Positions 1 through 12,072 are shown, numbered from the stretch's first letter. The stretch: DNA of 64,000 nucleotides from Typhlomys cinereus (GCA_023101885.1 JALPQD010000006.1:13563585-13627584), one strand, 5' to 3'. Made by a program: numbers and translations. Notes: a model not told the origin generated them from the letters alone.

Positions 1-1521
1 CTAGAGAATGACAGCTCCCAACAACTGTGTCATTTCTCCAGTGTGACAAGAGATGCTGCAGACACTGCTCCAAACATAGATTCCTCTACTAATCTTATTT
101 TATGCTGTTTATGAGATTGAAGTACAGGATTGATGACTGGGTTGTACATTTACTATTCTATTATCCCTTTGTTTTCCAATCCATACAGGACACATTATTT
201 GGTTCACTGCTCTGTATCTAGAGTCCAGGTTATTACCTGACATATACTAAACCTTTAGTAAATACTTGTCAGATAAAGACTTTTAGCAGCAACTTTCATC
301 CCAAACAGAGGATATTAGGTAGCTAACAGCTACTTTCTACTGCCTTTACTTCAACCTCATCACATGGAAAACTCAGGTGCAAGGCACTTTATATTTGTTT
401 GTTCCATTTAATTAAAACAATTTAGAAATTTTTAAAAGCAATTCTAGGTACATTGAGGTAGAACCTAGACCACAGGTGGTAAAGCAAAAAGGGGAATAAT
501 GGGGAGAAATGTTACATAATGCAGGGGAGATGGAGAAATAATATATAGGAAGATCTGAGGAATAACAAACAGCCTTGTAGAGCATGAAGTCAAGACCAGG
601 ACTACATTGCTCGGTATCTTTTTCTTGGAATCTGTGGTTCTGAACACAGATCTTTTTGTTTTTGGGCAAACACTGAGCCGTCTCTCCAGTCTAATAAACT
701 ACACTTTAAGTAAAGCCATTATTAAGGAATAAAAAGTCATTAATTAATAAAAATTAGATAACGTATCAACAAATATCTAATATGTTGCCTCTCTAAACAT
801 CTAGAATATACTACACATATTCTATACAAAGCAGCAAAACAAAGTCTCTGACTATAACCATGTTTAACCATATTTCTATCATCAATTGCCAAGTAGCTAA
901 TGAATGACAATTTAATAATATAAGTAACAAGTACTAAATGCTAATGAAGCTTACATTTAAAAATCATAAGATATGCATGCCTCCCACTGCACATAAAACT
1001 TTTACAAAAATTCACCCTTTATCAAGGTACATAGTATGTCTCAAAACACACACATACACAAAAACCCTGAAATTATTTTGTCATCTCCTCTAATTGGCAA
1101 CTAAATTTAAATCTCAATAGAAATAGTCCTTTTACCAAAAACTACAAGGTCTGCACAAAGGTGAAGATTAAAGTCAATGTGTATCTCTCTCCTGGGTTTT
1201 TTGGTAACTCATGATCGAAGTCAAACACAGATGCAGCTTCACCTCGAAGACTATCGCCAAATTGAAGCTGTGATCTCCTTTGGTAAATCTACTATTTTTG
1301 TGTGGTTCATTCCTCTAACAGAGTCCTTAGGTCCTGGACTTGCTGGAGATTTCACAAACTTCTACCTAAATCCATAAGGCTGCCATGTGAAAGCCACAAA
1401 ATTATAGCTGTACAGGTGTATGAGCACAGATCTTCAATGCCACCATCTTGCCAATGTTCCTGAGGTACAGTTCTTAGAATCTAACATATAAAGAAAAAGT
1501 ACTTTGAAATTTGAAGAGTAA
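1..1521. other. Unique AT-rich DNA, no gene seen
   Basis: Nothing recognisable as a gene or a young repeat. The longest frame (1177-1377, 66 codons) has no recognised domain, no splice-site context and no matching upstream exon. Moderately complex sequence around 1150-1480 could be a very old retrocopy or repeat, but I could not identify it. Confidence 0.5.
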
Positions 1522-1680
1522 ACCAGGTATGTTGGCTCAGGTCAGTAGTTACATTGCAAAAGCAAGAGCATGAGAATCATACGGTCAAGGCCCATCTGAA
1601 GTATACATAGTGCATTTGAGGCCTGTATGGACTACCTAAGATCCTGTTTCAAAAAATTAATTAAATAAAAATTAAAGATA
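1522..1680 (+). repeat. Old B1-like (7SL-derived) SINE
   Basis: The segment opens with a decayed 'ccaggtatgttggctcag' block, equivalent to the B1/Alu start, passes through an 'aggcc..' core and ends in 'atcctgtttcaaaaaattaa', the usual 'accctgtctcaaaa' 3' end followed by an A-rich tail. Divergence is high and no target-site duplication is obvious, so this is an old copy. Confidence 0.6.
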
Positions 1681-2727
1681 AAATTCAATACTTTACAAAA
1701 ATTTTTAGATGATTTCCATTGTCAAGTTCACTGACTTTTTTCTTCTCTTTCCATCATAGAGTAATACTAGGAAGGAAAGTATTCACTTAATGTGACCATT
1801 TCCTATATTAAAATTCTATCTAGTACGTTTTATTCTTATTGATATGCTTGCAGAGATTTATTTATTAACTGTATTTTTCTTTTACTTAAGATAGCATAGT
1901 TTCCAAACTTTTCACATTCCTGCCTAATAATTTCAAGAAACAGATGATTTCAAGGCTTCTACTTGGACATTACATTTACTCTTCAAAAAAAGAGAATGCT
2001 TTCATCGTTTGTCATTTGGGGATATGCTAGTACTTCTCCTTAAGTCCTGGCAATATTAATGTGAGTTCTCTGGATTTTGTTGCATGGACTAATGATGCTG
2101 ATATTTTATTTCAGCAGGCCATTCTCTTTCCTGGTATCAAACTGATACTGTACTGTATGGATGTTAATATACACTGCTTTTCACTCTTCCCTGTCTATCT
2201 GAACCTCAGGGATCATCCAAAGACTTAAGCTGAGTTTGCACTCAGAATTAGAGGTTGCAGCTCTCCTTTCTATACTCTGTTCAGGTTCTGATTGCAAGCA
2301 TACTCCTTGCCAGGGTTCCTTTTCGAATATAGCTTTTCCATATAAACTCTACACCTAATACTGTCTTTAAGGATTTAATGAAAGTTTTAGGAACCATAAA
2401 TATTTCCCTCTTCACCTTGTCAAGAAATTTCACACAATTAAACTCTGTTTTGTGTTCTGTTGGCTGCTCTCTGGAATGCATGGTGGTAATACGCAAGTGA
2501 GCTTTTTCACTAGGTTTATCCAAACCAGAAGCAAGACACATACAATACAATGAAGCTAGGAATGGAAGGCTCTCTACAAACAGGGAATGGAAGTTCCTGA
2601 AAACAATACCAAGAGATTCAAATTAAAATGGCAGAGAACTATTCCCTGTTTGGGGAGAAGCTTGGATACGCCAGGGCAATGAAGCACTTAGTAGATATAC
2701 TCAAAAGAAAACAAGTGAAACTTAAAG
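1681..2727. other. Unique AT-rich DNA, no gene seen
   Basis: No recognised repeat or gene. An 89-codon minus-strand frame at 2281-2550 has no recognisable motif and no splice context, so it is treated as chance. Confidence 0.45.
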
Positions 2728-2737
2728 ACACCAAATT

Positions 2738-2886
2738 CAGCCTGGCAAGAAAGCTCAGCAGGAAAAGTGCCTGTTTTCAAACGTGTTGACCTGCCAACCT
2801 GAGCTCAATACCTGGAAGCCCATATGGTGGAAGAAGAAAACTTCCACACATGAGCCGTGGCACGCATGTACCATATTCTCTCTCTC

Positions 2887-2918
<32 letters not shown>

Positions 2919-2960
2919 GTCAGTCTCTTTCTGTCATAAATAAAATAATTTTTAAAATAA
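2738..2960 (+). mobile_element. tRNA-derived SINE with flanking 10-bp TSD
   Basis: A tRNA-like head ('gaaagctcagcaggaaaagtg' A-box region, then 'gagctcaatacctgg' B-box region) is followed by a rodent SINE body ('gaagcccatatggtgga', 'ccacacatgagccgtggcac'), a CT-rich simple repeat and an A-rich tail. The 10-bp direct repeat 'acaccaaatt' lies at 2728-2737 and 2961-2970, matching L1-mediated insertion. The body is diverged from the young SINEs in this window and belongs to an older family. Confidence 0.75.
2879..2931. repeat. (CT)n microsatellite in SINE tail
   Basis: Interrupted run of CT dinucleotides just before the A-rich tail of the surrounding SINE. Short frames crossing it on both strands are artefacts of the dinucleotide repeat. 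Confidence 0.85.
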
Positions 2961-2970
2961 ACACCAAATT

Positions 2971-3395
2971 TTCTTGCCTTTTTAAAGACAAATGTTTCAA
3001 AACCAGTATTTTTCACTAGATACCAGAACCAAAACAGAAAATAAAAAAACAGATAATTTCTGCCCAAAGTTATTTTTTTCAGTCAAGTTTACAGTAACCC
3101 ATGGCAAATCCCAAAGCTTCAAAGACTATCACAAGAAACCACAATAATTAAATTCAAGCTGAATTTTCTAAATTAAAAACAAGCACACACTAAAATGAAA
3201 AATTAGGATGAAACAAACAAAACAAAACACCACTGAAGCTAAAGCAATCACTCTACAAAGAGAATGGAGTCCAGATACCTCCACCAATATAAACAATTTC
3301 AAACCTGATATATTATAGCACCTACTAAGGTCAACACATAAGAAAAATATATAAACTACATTGAGACTATAATCTTTGCAAGAGGTTCATCATTT
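2971..3395. other. Unique A-rich DNA, nothing seen
   Basis: A-rich sequence with no recognised repeat, gene or regulatory site. Confidence 0.45.
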
Positions 3396-3545
3396 GAAAG
3401 ATGAGAGTGCTGACTCATACTTGTAATTACAGAGTTTAGGAGATTGAAGCAGAAATAGTCTGGGCTAATGGTGTGTATTCCAGAATATCTTGGGCTACCA
3501 TGTAAGACTTTGTCTGAAAGCAAAACATATCAAAACAAGACAAAA
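3396..3545 (+). repeat. Old B1-like SINE
   Basis: The order of blocks 'gctgactcatacttgtaatt', 'aggagattgaagcaga', 'tcttgggctaccatgtaaga' and 'ctttgtctgaaagcaaaac' follows the B1/7SL consensus (gctcacacctgtaatcc, ggaggctgaggcagga, gggctacatagtgaga, ccctgtctcaaa). Heavily diverged. Confidence 0.6.
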
Positions 3546-3819
3546 GTCTCTCCTGAGACCTTTTCTTCCATTGGCATATCTCTGGCCCTGCTGCTTTAGG
3601 TTATGGTAGCAGCACCCCACCATCAGAAAGCAGGAGGCCATTAAGCAAGTGTGAGATTGTGGACAAGTCCTCCGTCTAACCAGGCATTCTTTACCAGTGA
3701 AATAGGAGCCTAGAGAGGTTTCTATCGCTAATGTTAATTATCAGACTATAACACTTTATTTCTGAAATATTCAATGTCTGAGGCCATATTATATGTTTTA
3801 CACAAAAAATATTGTCAAT

Positions 3820-4340
3820 CAGAGACTCTATATCAACCACCTAGAACTAGGCCAGCTTAGTCTCTCCCCATCTTGAAGCTCAGGGAAATTTGCGGAAGAG
3901 GGGGCGGTAAGAGTGTAAGAGCAAAAGGATGCGAGGAGCAATGATATGTAAGATACTCCATACTAGTTAGGGCTGAAGCAATCATAATTGGACATTGCAT
4001 GCCCTGCGCATTGTCCAACACACTGTTGACCTCACAAAGTCTAGCATCTGCTAAAGGCACCAAGATCCTTGGAGGCAAAGGATTGGCAGCCACAGCAGTG
4101 TTCCTATACCTAAGGGGAACACGGGAAAGGGTTCAGGGAAAGGCCACTGGGTCCTTGTACGTCATCGGAGAGGAGGGCCCAGAGGAAAATCAGACATGCA
4201 CAAGAAAGGACCTCTGGAAATTGGGGGGGGAGGCACTAGGGGAGGGAGAAGGGTGGGGGGGGGAGCAGGGGGTACGGGGGGAGGAGGAGGGGAGGGAACT
4301 GGTGTACCTAATAAGTTTGTATGAGCTGAAATAAAAAATA
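3820..4340 (+). mobile_element. 5'-truncated L1, 3' UTR only
   Basis: Aligns by eye with the 3' UTR of the full-length L1 in this window (from about 23176 to its 3' end): 'cagagactctatatcaacc', 'gaagagggggcggtaagagtg', 'gcaccaagatccttggagg', the G-rich tract at about 4220-4300 and the terminal 'agtttgtatgagctgaaata'. A candidate 9-bp duplication 'aaaaaatat' sits at 3804-3812 and 4333-4341, leaving 7 unexplained bases at the 5' junction. It shares several variants with the copy at 45.6 kb, suggesting the same subfamily. The frames across it are not cellular genes. Confidence 0.85.
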
Positions 4341-4353
4341 TCTAAATTCTTCA

Positions 4354-4497
4354 GATCAGGAAGAGAGAAGGAAGGGAGGGAGAAAGGAAGAGGGAGGGGA
4401 AGGGAAGGGGAGAAGGAGAGGAAGAAAAGGGAGGAGGGAGAGAGGAGGGGAGGAAAAGAGATAGAGGGAGGAGTGAGGAGGGAGGGGAGAGGGGGGA
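4354..4497 (+). repeat. Long polypurine (GGAAG-rich) tract
   Basis: About 145 nt almost entirely A and G, with repeated 'gggaggg', 'ggaag' and 'gagga' units, lying just downstream of an L1 3' end. It is interrupted only by single pyrimidines. Confidence 0.85.
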
Positions 4498-6540
4498 TTG
4501 AGAGAACAGAGGCTGGGGTGTAGGGGTAAAATAGGCGCGTTGCAGTTAGGAGGGGCAGTGGTTCTGTGGTCTTCCTCTTGTTATTGTTGCTTGTCGAGTT
4601 CCCTGCCTTTTTCTGTTATCTCTGTTCTCTTGATTCCTGTTCATTCATTTTTTACCTTTGCTTTTTACAGCTTCATTTCCATTTCTCTCGTTGTATTTGC
4701 CTCCTCATTTTTTCACTATTTTCTTCTCGCTTCCCTTTTCTTACTTTGTTCTTTTTCCTGCACTTCGGTCTTCTTTCCGTTCCTTCTGCATCTAGCCTAT
4801 TTCCTTTGCATCATACTGCAGGAGCTGTTAAACCACACAGCAGGCAAAAAACAACTACCAATCGGCAGTAGAAATGTTGTTGTGTGCGGGGGGGTGGGGG
4901 GGTTTAAGATTCCTATGGGGATGTGTACCTGAATCTGTGATCAATTGATGATTAATTATATGCCTGTTTAGAAGATAGGGCCTAATTTCTTACTCAAAAG
5001 GCAGGAATCAAGCATTTCTCTTGTAACCATGAATTCTGGCCAAGTCTGGAAAGCTAAATTAAATCTAAAATTCAGATAAAATTTACATTATTTCATTGTT
5101 ACTTTTAGCTTCTTCTTATAGTTGGCCTTAATGTTGTCAATGAATTCGCGATCTAACAGCTTAAAGGAACAAGACGTTTTACTCTAGCTTACAACTGTAT
5201 ATTTACATTTCTTAATGTAGCTTACAAGAGAATTCATATCAATACCAATAGCCAAGGAAACTGGTCCCACCATATCCATTGCTGAGAGAGGCAAACGTCA
5301 CTGACAGACTGCAAATCTGTCCAAATATGCTAAAAAAATGAAAACGAAAATTTAATGAACCAGATTCCCCTATTTTACCTAACCTCCCAAGGAAAAGTCT
5401 AATCTATCATGGGATGGGTATTCCTCAATTTAGACAATTTCCTGCAGGTTTATTTAGGATTGCCTTAACTATAAATTCTTCACAGACACAATCAAAACTC
5501 ATCCTGTAATTGTCAAGTTGACACACACACACATACACACACACCCCTAGCACTTTTCTATCACCTAAAAATCTGCTTATGAAGCTCATCTCACAATTCA
5601 CAAAAATCTATAAACACAAATTATAAAGTGAAAGCTTCTCCTCATTCTTACATCGATAAAACTATAATCATCAGCATATCAATTTCAGCAAATTTGAATA
5701 CAGACATAAGAGTTCAACTGAAGCTTATATCCTGATAAATAAATATGAATGGCAAATATTTCCAAACAGATTGCTTAAGCTATTTAGTGTAGATGTAGCT
5801 TCTAGGACTGCAGTAAAACTAAGATATAAAAACGAAATCATTCTTTGACTGGGTCTTTCCACTAAGGGATTGCTCTGTAATGAAGAACTACGGGAAAGAA
5901 GAAATCTCTGAGGCCACTGGGGCCCTAGACACTAAGAAACACTTTGCTTCTTAGAAATCAAATCTCATGGTTATAAGAGTAACATCACTGTTTTGCCCAT
6001 GCCTTTCCATTTTCTTTTTTTTATGTAGAATTAACTGTATGTATATTTTATTTAAATTTTTACACTTTCATTTATACATATGCAAAGTATTGTGAACATG
6101 TTCACCCCATTACCCTCTCTTCCTCCATACCTACTGCTACAATCTCCTTCATTTTTTTCCTTCTTTGGTATCTTTTTCCTTGTCGAAGTCTACTAGAAAT
6201 ACCCATAGCTACTATGTTCATGATAATTGTGAAACTAAATAAACTTTTGAAAACATTCACATTCAATTCATCTATATATCTGTATAGTAAAATGCTCTAT
6301 ATTATCCTGGAAATTTTAAGAATAATTTGATCAAATTTGCTATCAATTTTATTCCTTTATCTTTCTGATTTTTTACTAGAATTAGCTGTTTATTGAAAAC
6401 TTACACAATATTATAAAAGAATATGTCACAAAACATGAACTTAATTGTTATTATGACTCTAAAAGTGAGACTCTGAATGGAAGGGAGTTTATTACTTTTT
6501 TGCTTTACATACTTCTGAAAGAAATGTTTGAAATAGTTAT
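4498..6540. other. Unique region: pyrimidine-rich 4.56-4.80 kb, then AT-rich
   Basis: The segment 4565-4800 is strongly T/C-rich, which opens long plus-strand frames (4498-4932 and 4566-4871) of low-complexity Phe/Leu/Ser composition. These look like composition artefacts. A G-run lies at 4886-4902 and a short (AC)n at 5521-5545. The rest is ordinary AT-rich DNA with no recognised gene. Confidence 0.45.
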
Positions 6541-6555
6541 AGTGAAACCATTTTT

Positions 6556-6935
6556 TTAATTTTAATACATTTTTATTATTATTTCAGCTCATACAAACTT
6601 AATAGGTACACCAGTTCCCTCCCTCCCTCCTCCTCCCCCCGAACCCCCTGCTCTCCCTCCCCTCACCCTCCCCCCGCCCCATCCGCCCGTGCCTCCCCCC
6701 GCCCCAATTCCCAGAGTCCTTTCCTGTGCATGCCTGACTCTCCTCTGGGCCTCCTCTCTGATGACTTACAAGGACCCAGTGGCATTTCCCGACCCTTTCT
6801 GTCGTTCCCCTTAAGCATAGGAACACTACGTGGCTGTCAATCCCTTGCCTCCAAGGATCTTGGTGCCTTTAGCAGATGCTAGACTTTGTGAAGTCAATAG
6901 TGTGTTGGACATTGCGCCGGGCATGCAATGTCCAA
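6556..6935 (-). mobile_element. 5'-truncated L1, 3' UTR only, 15-bp TSD
   Basis: Read on the minus strand, this runs from the 'ttggac..' region of the L1 3' UTR through 'gcaccaagatccttggagg', the G-rich tract (C-rich here, 6630-6720) and 'gtatgagctgaaataataa' to an A-rich end. Flanking direct repeats 'agtgaaaccattttt' at 6541-6555 and 6936-6950 are identical. The 75-codon minus frame inside it is L1 UTR. Confidence 0.92.
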
Positions 6936-6950
6936 AGTGAAACCATTTTT

Positions 6951-7270
6951 ATATTTCTTTTTTTTTTTTCTGATTTCTTAGGTCAACTCCAGCCAGCTAG
7001 AACAGTCACTTCAGCACATTTTACTTTGTACGATTTCATATTCCAGGGGAAAGCAGGCAATTAAAGGCCTCAGTCAAAGTGTTTAGATTTGGATTGTCAT
7101 TTGCCAATGTTACAAAGAAATTGAAAAAATTCGCATGAGACCCGACCTCAACGAAAACAAATCTGTGTCTCCCACTGCACATTGGTGGAAAGTGCTAAGA
7201 AGTCAATAATTTTCTGAATTCCAATACTATTCATTACTACTCAGTAACATGAATGCTATTGATAACCCAA
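6951..7270. other. Unique AT-rich DNA, nothing seen
   Basis: No recognised repeat or gene. A T-run follows the TSD at 6957-6970. Confidence 0.45.
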
Positions 7271-7378
7271 AAAGCATATTGATACCTTTCCTTCTTTCTT
7301 TTTCTCCCCCTCCCCCTCCTCCCCCTGGTTCACCCAGCCTGTCTTTCAAGCTGCTATTCTGCATCACCTCCTGAGTTT

Positions 7379-7640
7379 TTATTTTTTCCACTCATACAAA
7401 CTTAATAGGTACCCCTGTCCCCTTCCTCCCTCCATCCCCTACCCCCTTGTTCCCTCCCCCTTTTTTTTTTTTTTTTCCTTCTCCCCCCTCCCTTTTCTCA
7501 CAGGTGTCCCCTCCCAACTCCCCATCCTGGAGCACCTTAGTGTGAATGTCAGACTCCCTCTGAAGGGGTCTTCTCTCTGATGAGGTGTAAGGGATCTCCG
7601 TAAAACATGGGCCTAGAGCCCTTTCGTGTGATGCTTTCCA
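7379..7640 (-). mobile_element. Older L1 3'-end fragment
   Basis: On the minus strand it carries an A/G-rich block (pyrimidine-rich here, 7420-7500), then 'aggggtacctattaagtttgtatgagt' and an A-rich end, the same terminal motif as the other L1 3' ends. The upstream part ('cctcatcagagagaagacc', 'gagtctgacattcacac') is a diverged version of the L1 3' UTR. No clear TSD. A pyrimidine-rich stretch at 7287-7325 abuts it. Confidence 0.7.
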
Positions 7641-7879
7641 TTTTTTAAGATAAAATGAAGAAGAATGGGAATATTCTATTTTGTCCTAGGTAAGCAGAAA
7701 ATGTATTATGTTATCTTATTACATCTAGTGGATATTGATAGTGTGAATATAAATAAAAAGAGTGAGGTTTGACCTTATAGGAGTGAGACTTAACCTATAG
7801 AACTATGACATGGTTCCAATCTGACTATGAAGCTTCTCTTATTTTTCACACATTTTATTTCAGTCCAGTTCTAATTATT

Positions 7880-8480
7880 TTATTAATTAATTTATTTACA
7901 AACTGAGTTTATGCCTTTGCCCTGATTCCTCTTCCCTCCTTTCCCACCCTCCCCAATTTTGAAAGAAACAAATGAAAAAAAAATCTGTTTTTAAGATTGC
8001 TCCTCTGGTAAGCAAAAGAGTTTCCACAACTGTGTTTGTACAACCTAGTTCTGCTAGAGGTTTTGTATGGATGGTGTCAATGTCTATTTCATCAACATAT
8101 AAAGTGACATTGGTCACCTTCCACAAAACAAGCTGAAGTAATATTTTCCTAATATGTAGTCTATAGATTTCTCTGTAACAGCTGCCTAACCAATGAATGA
8201 TCAGTAAGACTGCTTTGCTCCAGTGGTTTCTGGACCTGGGAAATTTCAAGAAGCATTTCACAAAAGTTAGCGTATCTAGTGTTCCACATCTCAGATATCT
8301 TCAATAATTTGGCCTCTTGAGTTTCCTGTTCTTTCAAATCCATGGTCATTATATTTTTAATATAACCCCTATTCCACTTCACCATTTTGTTTTTTAGTAA
8401 TCTTTATAATTTCTTCTTTGTTTTTCTATATCACCAATCTCTTTTAGTTAAGATCCAGGACAAGGATTTTAGAAGAAAAA
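7880..8480 (-). pseudogene. Possible decayed retrocopy, source unidentified
   Basis: The minus strand holds a 74-codon frame (8161-8385) rich in Glu, Lys, Gln and Leu with a helical character. It continues after stops and a frame change into a second frame (7896-8261), and an A-rich region follows at 7880-7900. Continuous protein-like composition across two frames suggests an old intronless copy of a gene, but I do not recognise the protein and no TSD was found. It could equally be chance or part of an old repeat. Confidence 0.25.
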
Positions 8481-8708
8481 AAAAATCTCACTTTTCAAGT
8501 GTCTGACAGGACTTCTTGATTTGAAGTAGAAAAGGGACTAAGAATGACTACAAAGACGAGCAACCAAGAACTCCATGGAGCCCTGATCTGGAAGGTTGCT
8601 CTTCAGATTTTCACTATAGGGAATTTGAGTGGCCTTGAACATGTTTTAAAAGGATATAAAGAGAGAGAAAAAGGCATGTATCTGGATCCCAGCCATCTTG
8701 TTCATGGA

Positions 8709-8999
8709 TTTTTTTTTTTAAATTTGTGTGTGTGTGTGTGTGTGTGTGTGAGAGGGGGGAGGGGCACTGTGTATGCCTGTGAACGCCTAAGGATGACTTT
8801 AGGAATCATCTTGGATTGCTTCTACATCCTTTTTACTTCACTTTGTGATTTTCCAGGCTCCGTCCACCAGTAGAGGTGGACGGAAGTAGAGGTGCCTGCC
8901 ATTTCTGCCTATCCTTTTTATGTGGGACCTGGGATCCCAACTCAGGAACTTCTGCTTGCGAGGCACAGTCTTAACCCAAGAGCCATCTCTCAAACCCCC
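8709..8999 (-). mobile_element. tRNA-derived SINE (older subfamily)
   Basis: Read on the minus strand: tRNA-like head ending in 'gagttgggatcccaggtccc', a body with 'ctggaaaatcacaaag', 'caatccaagatgattcc' and 'aggcatacacagtgcc', then a (CA)n tract (here (TG)n, 8724-8751) and an A-rich tail. The same body occurs at 15.0, 39.6, 53.7 and 54.1 kb, and it differs from the GC-rich young SINE body at 23.8 kb. Confidence 0.8.
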
Positions 9000-10599
9000 A
9001 TGGATAATTTTGTGCTAGAAATGTTTCTATCCAAGTGTAGCTACATGTTTACATAGCTTTATTAAAAAAAAAAAAAAACAGAACTAGGAGTTAAAGCTAA
9101 AGACACTACAGAAAACAGAAAAATAGCAAATCCTTGTTTTTTGGGGGGGTCACAGAGTTTGTAGTATTTTGTTGCATATATATAAAAGAAAAGGGCTAAT
9201 AAATGGACCATTTCTCAATGCATTATGGCAATAAAAAGCTAGAATTCCCTCCAATTATGATACAAGATACTCTGGGAATAGAAAATAGCATTCTAGGAAC
9301 AAGAAGGCTGGTTTACTTACCCACTAACTTGGTACCAACTATTTGTGTTTAAACCTTCTTGTAAAGACATTAGCTTTTTAAATTATAGCCTTCAGAGAAA
9401 CAAAGTCACAAGTGCAGCAATAGAAGACAAGAAGTGAGGAGACAAGAAAACACACTGACATGGGTAAAAACATAATGTTGAAACATGCCAGCTACCAGCT
9501 TTGTCCACTCCTTCCAGATTGCAGAGCTAAAGTAGGCTAAACAAGCTTATGTACTATAATCACTACACATCCACAGCTTTCAAACTTGTCTGGACCCAAA
9601 ATGTTGCTATGTAATCTTCTGAAACTCCCTAAGTATCTCTCTTTACTTTTGAATTGTTTACATATTTCAAATGTTGCCTCATTCCTTAAATTTTCTATTC
9701 TACCATGCCAACATCCAGTATCATCAAATGAATCTGCTGTCTACCCCAGTAAGAAGACAAAGATCATTAAATCAAATTCTTGCTGCATCTCAAAAAAGAA
9801 TTGCATTCATATCCCTTCACACCCTTTCATTGCACACAACAAGAGAACTCCGTCACATTCTACCTGTGTGTATCCAACCCACTAGAACCTCTGAGGAACT
9901 CAGCATGCTAATGTGATAAAACTATGGAACTACTGAAACCCAAACCTCCAGACCTTTATATAACACTGTATGCCTGATGCTGAAATGTACCCTTTATCCA
10001 GTCCTTTACAAATTCTTACCTGACAAAACTCCACTGATAGATCTCAGCTTAGTCATTAACTCTTATGGAAAGGCTCCACTAGGTTGTTTGCAAACTACTC
10101 CTGAAATGGATGCTTACTTCTTTCAATACAACATTCTGCACTACATGAAAATCAATTTTCTGATATTCTCTGCCTCCCACCTAACAAAAGCTCCTCCAAA
10201 TATCATACAGTTCTATCACAGTTGAACATAGTTGATGATTAACACATAACAATATTTACTGAATGAATAAACGAGGCTCTCAGTCTCCTCTCATGAGAGT
10301 CCAGAGTAGCTGTAGTAAAGGTTGCATACAAGGTATGTGTACCATGGTCTTTAGTGCAAAATTTGTACATGTCATGGCCCTTCCTTTTCCCATTCTACTT
10401 TTGGTCTTCAGTGAAGTCTAAGGCAGATCAAATAAATGGAAACCCTTACCTGTTTGCACAGTTTATTTAAAGATAAAGGAACAAAATTACTTGCTTAGAA
10501 GTTCAGGAAATTCTGTTTAGATATACTGCTATAGCAAAACAGACTTCAACATTAGTTTTTAAAATAAATTGTTTCTCATTATCAAAATTTGAGATGTGT
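9000..10599. other. Unique AT-rich DNA, no gene seen
   Basis: An A-run at 9063-9078 and otherwise moderately complex sequence. Frames at 9586-9885, 9671-9916 and 9977-10225 overlap one another in different phases, have no recognisable domain and no splice context. I treat them as chance, although this C-richer segment could hide an old unidentified repeat. Confidence 0.4.
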
Positions 10600-10830
10600 T
10601 CAAGCTTAAAATGGAATACATGTGAAAAGAAAGCAGAGGGGTACTGTTCAAGGTGAGGAAGCAGACCAGCAAGACATGGTAACAGGAATGGAGAGAGAGT
10701 AATGAAGGAGAGAGAAAAAAAGAACAAATTATTAGGTCATATATGAATGAAATATCTCAATGAAACTCATTACTTTGCATGGTAACTTAAAAATTAATTA
10801 AAGGTATTCATATACAAAAAGTACACATAT
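10600..10830 (+). repeat. Probable old L1 3'-end fragment
   Basis: A purine-rich block ('ggaatggagagagagtaatgaaggagagag') followed by 'atatctcaatgaaactcatta', 'ctttgcatggtaact' and an A-rich end resembles the 3' UTR of older rodent L1s ('atcataatgaaacccattatttt'). A similar block ends the ancient L1 near 30.9 kb. Confidence 0.45.
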
Positions 10831-10929
10831 ATTTATAACTAACTCATTTAAGAAAATGTTTTTACAAGTGCAAAATAATACCCTTCTACACTCAAATAGA
10901 TGAACCTATCAAAATCAGTTTTATAGGAA

Positions 10930-11180
10930 TGCTTTTTATTTTTGTCTTGGTTTGAATTGTGTCCCCCAACAGTCTCAACTGTCTGGGAAGGTCATGGCAC
11001 CTTTGAGAGGTGGAGCCCTACTGGAGGAAGGCAGTCACAGGGGTGGTATTAATCAGTTGTACCTGTTAAGTCTTTAATAGCAAGCTGAGGGCACCGCTTT
11101 AAAATGATTAAACTTTGTCACTCTAGTCCACCACATTGCACACTGGATAAGGACACAAAGACTGACCTTCTACAGGTTTT
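10930..11180 (+). repeat. Old interspersed repeat, family uncertain
   Basis: The phrase order 'ttgaattgtgtcccccaac', 'gaaggtcatggcacctttga', 'gaggtggagccctactggag' matches a medium-reiteration repeat type common in rodent genomes. A related but diverged copy appears to lie at 40.2-40.7 kb. I cannot assign the family name with confidence. Confidence 0.4.
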
Positions 11181-12071
11181 GTTTTTGTTAATTTTTGTGT
11201 TATTTTTTGGTTTTTGTTATTTGGATTTTTAGAAAGGGAATAAGAATGCGAACATTCCACAACATCTATTTTCTGTTTATATTCAGCAACCTTGAATCCA
11301 GAATAAACATTTCATTATGAAGTTTTTATTGGTCATTAAAACATACTTAAAAGTAAGATATTTAAACATTTAGGTTAAAGAAATAAAGCAAAAAGGATGA
11401 AATCAGGACAGTGAACAATTGAAAAGCATGTTGTAAAATCTGCTTAAAAATGTACGAAAAAGCATATTCCCATCTGTCTTCTTAGTCCATGGATACCTGG
11501 GACACAATTTGGTTTATCACCCCTGTTCCCAGATCAGCCCACTCTTTGCTCAGTTCCATCTTCAGTCTGGCATATAATTACTTCTCAGCTCCTATGCTAT
11601 TTGGTTTTAAGCACCTCTTACCCCCAAGGCCTCATGACTCTGAGGGCTTGTTGAATTTAAACAAGAACATTTAAATCTTTGTCTTTAAATGAGTAAAATA
11701 AAAAATGTTAACACCTAGCATGGAGTACTCTTCTAGGCACCTACACTCTAAATGTGCATGCTGTAATTGTCTACCAGATCATAATGAGCATCTATCCATC
11801 CTCAGAATCAGAGAAAGGATTCATTCTAGAAGTAAATTTACAATAAATGGTGTGATTCTTGATTACCTGTGTGTGTTAGGGGACACAGAGATTGGCACTT
11901 GCATAATTTAGCTACCTAATATGAATTGATGGATCAGAGACATCTTGTAAATGAAGGTGGAAAAAGAAAGTGGAAGAAAAAAAACAAAGGAAAAAATAGC
12001 AAGTTATTAACAGAAAATAATATAACACAAAAGATAAAGTGTTAAGGCTTATCGCTCTCTCCCAAAATGAA

Positions 12072-12072
<1 letters not shown>
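11181..12072. other. Unique AT-rich DNA, nothing seen
   Basis: No recognised repeat or gene. Frames of 61 and 68 codons at 11489-11674 and 11705-11911 carry no recognisable motif. Confidence 0.4.

Noticed and set aside
1177..1377. 66-codon frame as a candidate exon or pseudogene
   Set aside because: No recognised protein similarity, no splice signals in phase and no supporting neighbouring frame.
4498..4932. 144-codon hydrophobic frame resembling a membrane protein
   Set aside because: The Phe/Leu/Ser composition follows from the pyrimidine-rich strand. A second frame is also open over the same bases, and there is no conserved motif.
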